Assembly (NCBI RefSeq): GCF_019112545.1
Contig: NW_025064900.1
Location: forward strand, 62,001-126,000
Source: Guyanagaster necrorhizus
Taxonomy: Eukaryota > Basidiomycota > Agaricomycetes > Agaricales > Physalacriaceae
Length of the DNA stretch: 64,000 nt
Direction: 5' to 3'
In this document: piece by piece, positions 13,165-24,079 of the stretch
Layout: every line of letters begins with the position of its first letter
Numbering within the stretch: the stretch's first letter is position 1
Program-made: the position numbers and the translations under genes
The notes under the pieces: generated by a model
What the model saw: the letters and a program-made list of their open reading frames with translations, nothing else
Told to the model about the DNA's origin: nothing
The model's database searches: none

Positions 13165-15925
13165 CCAGTGTCAGTGATGTCATCTCAGACTCCAGTGAGC
13201 TTGCCAAGTCATTCTCACTCATTGAAGTATTTGGTGGCCAGCTTATCACCCATCTTGTACTCCTTCATCTTCTGCTTGTGTACTTCTTAAACAGTGAGAT
13301 TGGTGAATTTGCTGATCACTATCTGTTTGAATACTGGCCATGAGAGATATCAGTGATATTGTCTCATGGTCAATCAGAATATGAGGGTAAAAAGTATCCA
13401 CCATGTCTTTGTCTTGTCTTCAAGGTAAGTGGTGGTAAATCTGACTTTGTACATATTGAGCATGAAAAAGGGTGCATATACTTGAAAGTATTAATCACAG
13501 TCAATGAGAAAGTGATCAATATCATCAAAGGCCTCTTTGAATGGACAGGGCTTCCATAAGAGATCTGGTCTGCAGTTGATAACTGCTATGTCAGCTGTCA
13601 GAGTGGTCATTGGATTCAGGATCCTGCCAAAGGGCAGAATGTTCCAGGTCATTGGGAATTCTGAGAATGAATGAAAAGAGCCATCATCAGCAATGAGACT
13701 CTCTGGTGGCAGTGCCTTCTTGTGCATAATGCATCTGTTCTTGATGATGAATCCAAGTTCTACTGCTTCAGGGTTATTTTCTTCTGTGTCTTCTGGGGTC
13801 TTACTGCTCCCTTTGGCTTCATCAGATGGGAGTTGTCTGGCAAAGGGTCAGTGCACTAGCTATGCTCACAAATTTTAATAGAGATTTCTCAGTTATGGTC
13901 AGCTCTGTGTAAGCCAAGATGCCATGCTGCAGATGGCCAAGGTGATGAACATGTACTGGGAGAATATCATTCAGATTAAGGATGCTATGTATATGGCTTG
14001 GCTTAGTGTGATGCTCAGCATCTATAGTATTGGTCTAACATCAAACTTGGACTTATATACTGGTAATGGCACTAATTAAAATCCTAAATATTTTTTGTTA
14101 TAAATAAAAATAACCTGCTCAATGGCCACATATTGAAGAATATCTATATGCTCAACTCAGTCAGTGGCAGTGTATCTTTATCATATGGGTGACATCAACT
14201 AGGTGTCATTTATCTATAGAGTAGCTGCACCTTTTCAGTACAGCCATAAAAACTCCTTCTGGCATGCCTTCTATGCTCTCCTGTTCAATTCTTCTTTCAT
14301 CAGATATTATGTGAACATACTTTTTCACTTAGCAAGAGAATCCTCTTTTCTCAGTTCACTATCCTCTTTCTCATTGTCCATCTCACTCTTGTCCCCCTCA
14401 TGAAGAGAACTGTCATGTGAGTTGTAGATGTCTGAGACAGCCTGACTGCTGCTGTGGCTGAGTGCTGAATCCAGCATTACTAGGTCCAGAGTGAGGAGGA
14501 GACTGTCCTTCTCATTGCTGCTGCTCTCTGTCATGTTCTGCTGCTTCTGCTGCTATTATTCTGTGATACCAGCAGAAGTTTTAATAGAAGCAGGATCAGA
14601 GAAAGAGCATTGCAATATGCTCATCCAAGATCCACTTGAGGTCTTTAATAGGATTAATGTACTCATCATTGCCCCTGAGGTCTCCTCCCATGCTTCATAG
14701 GTCTCCTTCTCAGGCTAGTATGTTGTCAGTGTCAGTGATGGAATCAGTTCCATAGGATAACAGGCAATCATTGTCAAGGTCAAGCAATGCTCATTGGTAG
14801 ACATTGTCTGCATGGATAATGCCTTTAGAGGGTACTACCCATGGGTTGGGCTCAAATAGGGTGGAAGTACTGGTTTCCAAAACAGAATGTTAGAGGAATC
14901 AATGAAGGTTCTATCTGGAGTGGAGGCACCAGAGCTTTCTGAGCCTCTTCTCTAGTCTGCTGCATTTCATGCTCAGAGGTACCACTCAAAGAGAGCATCC
15001 TCCCTAGTCATCTTATACTTGATTCATGCCTGCTCCTGAATGTACTCAGCAAGAGAATCAGTATGTCAAACTTCATCCTCTAGGGGGAGGACTGAGTTGA
15101 TGAGGTCAGCTAATTGTGGTATGCCTGGTGGCATTTGTATGTGGCCAGCTCTGCAAGCTGTGCAGTGCTCCATCTGGTCAAATGCTCTAGTGGCCTGTCA
15201 CCAGTATCATTTTTTGTCACTATCATCAGTTCTGATGATGCCTGTTCTTCCTCCCTCACTGTTGGTGCTCTGATTTCCAACATATAACTCTACAGAGAAG
15301 CTTTCTCTGCTTCCTGCTAAAGTGGCATATAAGAACTCATGTCCATCATTGGGGGAGGTACCTTCACTCCTTGAAGCCACCTATATGGCATCAAAGGAGT
15401 CTCTGGCACAGCATCCAATGCTGGGCTCAAAGGGTGCAGTTGAGGGGGTTGCCCTCATTATAGAGATATGGCTGGGGATGTCCATGTGCTTGACTTGTGG
15501 GATAAGCATGTCAGGCCTTGGTCTTTGAAACTCTGTAGCCTAAGGGCTGCTATTGTCTTAGACAATTGCCATCAAGAGTTAGAGCAGGTATCAGTGCTGC
15601 ATTTCTTCTTCAGGATACTGCAAAGGTGCATCTCCAGGGTTGGCTTTAGGTATGGTTCCTTTCATGGGCTGAAAGGACTGTCAGATAGAGGGAGAGATGT
15701 CATAGAGAGGGTGATCGGATATGACATTGCATAAAATACATCAAATATGCTGAAATTCTTGATAGTGTCTGATGGTCTAGGCAGTGATTGATTGATATTC
15801 ATAGCACAGCTGTATAATCACCAATAATGCTAATAGTGTTCTGATAATAGAAGCAAGGAGTTTGAAGAACTCATAAGTGAAGTTTGGATCTGATGGGTTG
15901 ATAGCAGAGGATATTCAGTTTCTCA
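13165..15925 (-). pseudogene. E2 gag, capsid-like domain and N-terminal leader (decayed)
   Basis: Read leftwards from about 15925. The start codon of related copies (ATGCC) reads ATATCC here, so the start is lost. The first 45 codons encode the hydrophobic segment FFKLLASIIRTLLALLVIIQ with a Cys after it. A long low-complexity Ser/Glu/Pro leader with several stops follows. The capsid-like domain is at about 13735-13175: FKEAFDDIDHFLID, then a TWW motif and EVHKQKMKEYKMGDK, which matches retrotransposon gag domains. R1 then interrupts the gene. The leader before the capsid domain is about 700 codons, unusually long for this group. Confidence 0.78.
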
Positions 15926-15956
15926 GCATGATTGGGCTTGAGAAAGAGAAGCTAGA

Positions 15957-15969
15957 AGCTTCAAGCTAA
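15957..15969 (-). promoter_or_regulatory. E2 primer-binding site, complementary to its own LTR
   Basis: One base inside the 5' LTR, the minus strand reads TTAGCTTGAAGCT. This is a perfect 13-nt reverse complement of AGCTTCAAGCTAA in the same LTR (minus strand of 16125-16137), which lies where the RNA should start. I see no TGG-type tRNA 3'-end complement here. By analogy with Tf1 and sushi elements, the RNA 5' end would fold back and prime reverse transcription. Confidence 0.7.
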
Positions 15970-15970
15970 T

Positions 15971-16440
15971 TGTTAAGCCCAAATGACACACAACCTAAAC
16001 ACATGATAAACTGACACTGTCTTGCACTTCAGGCAATAATGCCAGAGTTCACTTGATATGTTATATGGCTCTGTATTGCAAGGCCTTTGGATTGGCTCAA
16101 GATAAGATAGTGAAGAATAAAACTTTAGCTTGAAGCTGGGAATACTATAGTGAGAGCTATGCTACTTATATACTAGTTATCATCTGTTCTAAAGATATAG
16201 CTACTTAATTGTGCATCCTGGCATTATAGAGCATTTTATTCAGTATTGTTAAGCTATCTACAAAAGAGTATTGTCTATCATTGAGCAGTTACTGTGATGT
16301 CAAAGAACAATGACCAACTGGGCATGTTGTGATGACTAAGCTCTTGTCCCATGGTTCTAAGTGCTGGTTAAGTGCTATGACTAAGCAATGATAGAGGTTA
16401 ATCTCTTGAATAAAAGATAAAAATAGGAAAAATTATAACA
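15971..16440 (-). repeat. E2 5' LTR (470 bp)
   Basis: On the minus strand it starts TGTTATAATTTTT at 16440 and ends GGGCTTAACA at 15971. The R-region block is the reverse complement of 16125-16137, and the TATA-like TATATAAG lies upstream of it near 16164-16171 on the minus strand. Compared by eye with the 3' LTR, it differs mainly by C/T and G/A changes. Confidence 0.9.
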
Positions 16441-16461
16441 AAGTCAGAGATGATATTATGG

Positions 16462-17859
16462 TGATGTGCTGGAAAACAGCCAAGCAGCTAAAAGAGGCAA
16501 ATGAGAAAGAAACTCTCAAACACCTACACCTAACCACTTAATGCACAATCACCAATACAGATGAGTTCAGATGGTTTGAGTACAGTGAAAGCACTCTGCA
16601 GACTCAGATAAATCAGATATAAAGATATAAAGGTGGTTTATTCAAGGCTAGCTTGTATTTTAAAATGCAATACTCACTAAGAGAGTAGGAATAAGACATG
16701 ATATGTGAATTGAGACTTAAACTGCAGAGCTATAGTGCTCAGCTTAATTTAGAGAAATCTAAATCTAATAAATGCTGAAACCTAATATCAAGTCTCTCAA
16801 GCACTGGAACTTTGCTAGCTGCATCTGTGGCAAGCTAGTAATCCTTAAAACCAGAGAACTGATACTCAGATGCCAAAACTCTTATTAAGCCAAAACCCAA
16901 ATTATGCCAAAGCCCAAAGTCTGATAAAGACTTTAACTCTTGTTCAATACAGGTGACTTAATAACAAATGCTATCTAAGTCAAGGTTACACACAAAAGCA
17001 CTGATACAGAGACTAACTACTGAGAGCTATAACACCTAAATCACAGGGATGGGTCATCTGCCACATGATTCCCTCTTTATCCTGCTTTTATATATAACTA
17101 ACTGATACAGAATCTATAATTAATTCAGTTTGGTTACTTATTTCTCTTGGCTAGCCTCAAAATTAGGATGTTAACTCACCTGAGCATGCCTTCTATATCC
17201 TTTTCAAGTGACCCAGGACACTTCTGGGGCTGCACTTCTATAGCCTGTGAATATCTATTATATAATTGATCATCCTGTGGTTTCACTTGTTACTTCCAGA
17301 CTCACTGTTGATTGTGATCAATGAATCATAGTGATCTGAGGCAGCTGAACTCTCTAGTTGTGGCACATCCTCTGGACTATATGCCTCTCTGATCATTTAT
17401 GCCTGAAGAGTCTCCACTGTATGTATTTTGCATCAGACCTAGTGTGCTAACTATAGGCTAATGAGTTCTGCTTTGCTTTTACTCATGGTTTGGGTGCTAG
17501 CTGGATGTACTTCACTGCTAGTCATAGTAATAGACTCCTGAGTGAGACTATGGTATAACAGCTCTGATAGCATATAGAATTGGTCCAAACATAGTACTGT
17601 TTCTAAGTCCAAATTGACTTGGCATTTTATCATAGCAGTGTCATTTCTCTAAGTCTAATTTGACTTTAAGGTTATTAACCCAGTGCAAAGTTGTTTTTGC
17701 TAGATCTGCATTGATCCTTAGCCTTCTTAGCATAGTATGGCTATCAGCTCAAAGCCTCAACTATAGCTCTTGAATAGCTGGCTATATAGACTTCAGCTTA
17801 TGCAAATATATTATTTACAATTCACAATTTTTAGGGCTAGCCTGATACTATGCATATCA
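16462..17859 (+). repeat. R2 copy B (1398 bp)
   Basis: It starts TGATGTGC and ends GCATATCA, in the same orientation as copies C and D and opposite to A. It is clearly more diverged from D than A is. Its left end is separated from the E2 target duplication by 16 bases. Its right end abuts the first codons of an E3 gag on the minus strand. The left and right 5-mers do not match, so either the duplication has decayed or the copy sits at a rearranged junction. Confidence 0.72.
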
Positions 17860-18364
17860 GTGGGTTGATAGCATTCAGTTTTTTTCACCTTTAGAGTGCA
17901 TAAGGAAAGAGAAGCAGGAAGCTTCAAGCTAACTGTTAGATCTAACTGGCATATGATCATATGATAAACTAGCACTGTATCATACTCATACAGTTATACT
18001 AAAGTTTACTTAATGTGTTCTGATAGGTAAAGTGCTTCAAGGCTTGAGAGAAAATAATATGAGATAAACTTATAGCTTGAAGCTAGACTGCTACAGTGAG
18101 AGCTATCCTACTTATATACTGTTCAGCTTGTAATAAATATAACTACTACCTATTGTGCTATCCTATGCTATGATACTGATCCTGCCTAGTTGTCAGAGGT
18201 GAAACAATAGAGAGTTGTCTGTAGGCAAGGTGACTGAGTACAATAGCACTCTATCTGTTGTGATTACTTAATCTTTCCATGCTCTTCAAGAAAGTGCTCA
18301 GGATAAGATAGACATCCTGATAAGATAAAAAAAAGAAAAAGGATATATAGAGAAAATTGTAACA
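17860..18364 (-). mobile_element. E3: 5' LTR plus first gag codons of a minus-strand chromovirus
   Basis: The LTR spans 17934-18364 (431 bp): minus strand TGTTACAATTTTC at the start and TAACA-type end. The primer site (AGCTTCAAGCTAA on the + strand) is at 17920-17932, one base from the LTR. The gag ATG is at 17874-17872 and only four or five codons remain before R2 copy B. The LTR's own R region has CTAGCTTCAAGCTATAA, so at least 12 nt pair with the primer site. The rest of the element is missing. Confidence 0.8.
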
Positions 18365-21300
18365 GACATACAATTCTTCAGATTAGAATTATTGTTATAT
18401 TTTGTCAGATTTATTTTGCTGAGAAATATCATAAATAAATTAGGCTGGTTCTTTTATCAGATCTCTGTATTTCAGTATAGACTTCACAGAGTGATGTATT
18501 AATTTACTGACATATATTTAAATCTTGTTCTAGATCTCTTTCATTATCTGATTTCCTGCAAACTGACCAATTGTTCTATCTGGTTCAACCCTCATAAACT
18601 GAAGGCCAGTGTAGTCTCTTATGCACAAAATATATTATCTGCACACAGGATCACAAGTGATATATGAATCTTAAGCTGAACTCTCATATGAAAATAAGAA
18701 AATTCTAAGATCTTCATAGATCCTCTCCTCAAGACTATCTCCTTTGATACTGATGGAGAAGTTGATTGATATGCAAAAGGGTGATAATAGATGGATCCAG
18801 AGGTGAAATAAATGAAGGAGGATCCATCACATGACATATAGCAATTTACATATAAGTGGAATCTATTGTCTAAAAGTTGGAGAAAGATTCAGAGCAGAAA
18901 AATCAGATATGAATGTGTACATTGAAGTAATTATTTGGTGGTACAGAAGTAATAGTTGATGACAAGTAAAAAAAGAATCAATGAAGAGTCAATGAGTAAT
19001 AGCTACAAGGTTGTTTGTGGCAGGATGAAGAAAAGTCACTCTAGTATCTGACTTCTTATCATTGATTAGCTGCAAGATGATATATATTAGTGGCATGCAT
19101 TTGAGTCCACTATCATCAAAAATAAGAATGCAAAACATGGCTTGAATATCTTCTATCTCACCTGAAAATACCTTCCTAATGTGTACCTATAATGACATCC
19201 AAAGATTCCTCATAAATGCTTCATAGATTTTGATAGTTCATTCTATACACAAAAGCACAAAAGAAAACCATAAGCAAATTGATTCAGAGCTTCAACATGC
19301 ATTCAACAGAGAACACCAATTACAGTCTCACATTTTATAAACAGTAAGATACACACTATAGATAGAGTTATCTAACAGATAAAAAACAGCCTAAGGACCT
19401 TCAATGCACATAGACTTTCTCATTTTATAGAGCTTATCAATCAATGAACCAAGCACACATCTGACATTCTTTTACTTTTATCCCTTCAACTTCTTTCATC
19501 TCTCATTTTCTATTTGAGTTGCAATAGTATCTGCTGCAAGTAAAAAAATAAAAATTCAGAGATGATATATCAAGAAGAAACTGTATTATCTCTAAAACAT
19601 CTTACTAAAAGTAACATAGATTGTACAGTATAAATACAGCCCAAATGCAGACATTGCAAGGGAACTGGAGCTCTGCCCACCTTCTACTCATAGTATCAGT
19701 GAAAATCACTACATAGTAAACCTGTGTGAAGGTGCCAGAGAAAGATGTCCTGCTTAGTCAAGTCTATACTGACTGTTCCTAGATTTTATAATATAGATCA
19801 GTGCTGACACCTAGTTTAAAGACAGTTTTGAGATATAGGTTCTAAGCTAGTCATTAGTTATTAAAAGATAGAAAATAAAGAATTACTCACAAGGTGTGTA
19901 GATTATAAAGGTCTGCTGAATTAGAGTTGGATAAATAAAAGAGAAAAACAAGCATGCTCTATCAGTAACTATCAGAATACAAAAGCCCTTCACTCACATT
20001 CATATTAGTCTCTGCTAGCATAAAGATGTAGCAGAGCTATTTTAGATTCAAACAAGTTGTGTTTGAGTTATTGATAGTAGTATATATGATAGCTGCATAT
20101 CATTGATCACTAATACTATCCCTGATGATCTCAGCTATAGGTTCAAGAGGATGAAGCTATAGCATTGGATTAGGGTTTTGGCTCTGCAGATGTTCAGCCT
20201 TGACTCTGGCAACTCCATTTTCATAATTGTGATTATATTAAATATGATCTGACAGATATGTTTAAGGCCTCAAAGCAATATTTATTCATTGGTCATCTGA
20301 TGATATAGCAACCAAGACTATTCTTGCCTATGTATATGCTGATTCACTAAGTCTGAGTATTGTATAACTTGGAATGCTATAGAGTGTTACCAACTAGAGA
20401 AGCAAGCTTTAGCAACAGCATCAGTCAAGGTATGCAGGGTAAATTATAGTATCAAATCTGGAAGTAGAGTCCCTTTGTGACTTTTGCTCTCACATGGTCT
20501 AGCATTATCATAATACACTTACTGGAATCTTGTAACAGAAATATGTACCTTTGTATTATTGCTCATCATTGCATAAAGATTGTGGAAAAACATAATTTAA
20601 AGTATTCATGTATGTGATATTCACACTGATGCATTGGATATTACAGACTATTCCTTGTTTTCTGAATACAGAACACAGTTGAATGTTTTTTTTTCCTTGT
20701 TCCTAAAAAAAAAACTGATCTCAAAGTCTATATGAAAAAAGTAAGATCAGTGGATAAAAAACACCTATAGTAGACACAGTGAAAAGAGACAAAACTCATA
20801 GCTTGGTGGTTAGGTTCATGCAAGAATGTATCCTGGAGCTTAACTTCAGAAGCTAAAATCTATCACTGCCTGAGTCTACCTTCAGAATGGTTTGAGCTCT
20901 ATCTTTGAGTTAAAAGCTGTAATAGGGCAGAACAGTCTTAATAATAAATTCTTTAGAAGAGTACAATAAAACCTTAAAAGTTGCTGTCCAAAGCAATATA
21001 GTATTGTAAAAGACAAGTAGATGCAACCAGCTGATATTCACATAAGTAAAAGTAAGCAGAACTAATCACTAAAGGACTTAATTTATTCACTAAGCAGAGA
21101 ATATTATTAAAAGCAGAAGAGCAATGTATGAGTCATTAAAAAATGACTCTGGAAAGAGCCAGCCAACAGAGTCTACTAAGAAATTGAAAGCTGTGAGAAA
21201 TCAAACACTATAAAAAGCTTGTCAGTACTAGTATTGCAACAAATAGAGTACCAAAGCAGCCTTGTGCCTTCAGTATACTCTTTATAAAACTGAATCTTTC

Positions 21301-23371
21301 TAGAAATTTTGGTTTTTAAGAATGATGTAGTTATTTGATCATTTTTGTTGTCAGTGTATTTGAAAATACTTGCAAAAAGTTCAGAAAAGATACTAGAAAA
21401 GACTGAAACCAAGTGCATACTATTACTGAGATAACAGCCTCTTGATATTTCTCAGTTATTGTATGGTAAATAGACTCCATGTCAGATACTAATATGTGAC
21501 ATCAAGAGACTGCCTATATGTGTTGACTGAGATATCAATCATACACTAGAAAATTATAGATATACATATTAAACTATGGATGACTCTGAGATGTGGAATT
21601 AAGTTTTTCATTTAATTCCACTGAACTTAAGAGTCAATGTTTATTGAGAATACCCTCTGAGATAACAATCCCATTCAAATATATGGTATATGTCTCAAAG
21701 CCTGAATGTATATATTTTATTATAAAATTCAAGGCAGTTATTAGGCAAATAAACTCACACCCTACTAGCAAACTATCTATTTCTTTATTGTTTGAAACAC
21801 TGTGGCTGTTCTAGTAAGCCACAGCATTCAGAAAATTCCACAGCATAAAAAAAATATTATACTAGAAATGCATGAGTCACAAGCATGATCAGTGCTTCAA
21901 ATGAGATTATCTTGTCACTTGATATGTGAGAGAAAGAAAGAGCAAAACATGCTTATATATAGATGATACTGCTAAAGATTTGCTTATCAGTCTAGAAAAA
22001 TTGCAGAGTGCAGCAACTCTATTTGATAATAAAGTATAAGCTATACAAATTAGATCATTTAACCTTTTTAGTCATCTAGACAGATCCTATAAAAGTACAC
22101 TTATATCTGAGTTCTTCACTATATCTTTTTCATACAAGCATTCTATGACATGTACTTATTATTATAGCATTTTTTGAGGGCAGTATTTTCTGCCAAACGA
22201 TATTATTCAGTCACACCAAAGAACTTGCATTAGCCTAAGGTCTACTAGAAAAACTGGAATGTTATTTGGTATCTGGCTGCTGCACTCATGGAGATGCTTA
22301 CTGCTTCAATAGCTGTATCTTCAATTGGTGTCAAAAATACAGCTGTCTACCATATAAATTGATGGTAGAGATTGAGCATACTCTGATTATGATAAAAGTT
22401 TAGCATTACTTTATTATAGGACAAAGAATGACATACAGATATTATTGGTCTTCTGCCATCAAGCTCTCAGATTGTTTGTATTTATTTGCAGAAGGGTTCA
22501 GATAAGAAAAGAGAACAGCAATAGAATTTGATGATGGTGCTACTAGTAGATGGAATAGCTATTTTGGATTCTAAATTGACTGGAACTGATAACTTAACAT
22601 GATCTCACCAGCAACTATTATGCTTTACTGTTTTCTGACTACTGCAAAGGCTTATCTGAACTTTATGTGGCAAACAGATTTTAAGAAAAGAGCATCTCAA
22701 GGATCTATGATTCTATAATAAGCAATCTGCAGCTAGCAATTTCTTAATTGAATTAATGATTTATTTAATATGCTGTAAAAAGAGACTGATATTGCTGTCT
22801 GACTATTAAGATAGTTTAAAACTTTTAAATATGATCACATATTTTCATATTAATATACTGTCATTATTATATGATAGTTGATGTTGGTTGGAGTACAAAG
22901 TCCAATCAGAAACAGGCAAGTGCATAGCTTTAATTGGCATAGTTTTGCTGAAACTTTATATGAATATAGCCATCATTTTGATAGCATACAAGCTATGCCT
23001 GATGCTGGTTGTTTCCAGAATTAAACAGCAAATAGGATTCATGAAACTTGGTTCTCTTACTTTTTCATCCTTAATAAGCATCAACTAATGTATAAAAGTC
23101 CATCTTTTATCACTAAGCACTTGTTTCCACCATTTCTACTAATATCACCTATCCATTATATGAGGGTGAAAGAAATAAACAGAAGACAATAAATTTTCTC
23201 TTCTTTTCCACTTTGCAAGAAGAATCATCAGATCTAAAAATAATGTCAATCTTTCTTCTTTATATTTTCTTTCATGTTACTTTTATTTACTAGAGTCACA
23301 CAATTTGAAAATATGCTATTTGTGATAGTTGGACTCCTAATTATTGCTGCAGCTCTGCTACACTGTATCAC
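18365..23371. other. AT-rich, CpG-poor DNA with no recognisable gene
   Basis: This 5-kb stretch shows no conserved protein motif in any frame. Open frames reach only 60-81 codons, which is what such base composition gives by chance. CG dinucleotides are almost absent (one is at 22198). It joins 33456-40818 once E4 is removed, so both are halves of one older locus. It could be a long-decayed repeat or lost host sequence; I cannot decide. Confidence 0.6.
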
Positions 23372-23376
23372 TATTT

Positions 23377-23844
23377 ATTAAGCCTAAATAACATGTGATC
23401 TAAACATGTGATAAACTGACACTGCCTCACACTTTGAGCAATGATGTCAGAGTTCACTAAATGTGTTATATGGTTCTATATTGCAAGGCCTTTAGATTGA
23501 CTCAAGATAAAATGGTGGAAGATAAAACTTTAGCTCAAAGCTGGAGATACTACAGTGAGAGCTATGCTACTTATATACTAGTTATTATCCATTCTATAGA
23601 TATAACTATCTAATTGTGTATTCTGGCATTATAGAGCATTTTGTCCAGTGTCATTAAGCTACCTACAAAAGAGTATTGTCTGTTATCAAGCAGTTACTGT
23701 TGCATCAAAGGACAATAACTGATTGGGCAGTGTTGTGATGACTAAGCCCATCCTATGGTCTTAAGCACTGGCTAGGTGCCCTGACTAAGCAAAGATAGAA
23801 GTTAATTCCTTGAATAAAAGGTAAAAATAAGAAAAATTATAATA
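23377..23844 (-). repeat. E4 3' LTR (468 bp)
   Basis: Its terminal bases have decayed: TATTAAGCCT replaces TGTTAAGCCC on the left, and the right end reads ATAATA instead of ATAACA. The R-region block reads TTAGCTCAAAGCT near 23531-23543. The complement of the polypurine tract (TTACCCCCTCATTAAG) follows at 23845. Confidence 0.88.
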
Positions 23845-24079
23845 TTACCCCCTCATTAAGATTATTGTCCTGATGGCTAATTTAGGGATAAGTCCTGGGG
23901 TCCTGAAAGCAGATAATGTGCCCTTCTTCTCCAAATATTCATAAAAGTATCGACCATTAAGTTGGTCAATGCTCCTGTTCATAAGTGTGTTTATAGTCTT
24001 TGATTGTATCATCAGCATCCATTTGTTTTTTGTTCATCTATTAGTTGGATTCTGGGCTATATCCTTTCCAACTAATCAG

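Larger units (their letters stand above)
4969..16440 (-). mobile_element. E2: complete but decayed minus-strand chromovirus with nested R1 and R2
   Basis: A full-length LTR retrotransposon in reverse orientation, with 3' LTR at 4969-5436, pol, gag, and 5' LTR at 15971-16440. A perfect 5-bp target duplication, AAGTC, lies at 4964-4968 and 16441-16445 and proves both ends. Its 11.5 kb include a 3.2-kb insertion in gag (R1 at 9956-13164, itself carrying R2 at 10784-12198); without them it is about 8.3 kb, close to the 8.4 kb of E7. Its two LTRs differ at several dozen positions by eye, mostly transitions, so it is clearly older than E7. E2 sits in a short sequence between E1 and an R2 copy. Confidence 0.93.
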
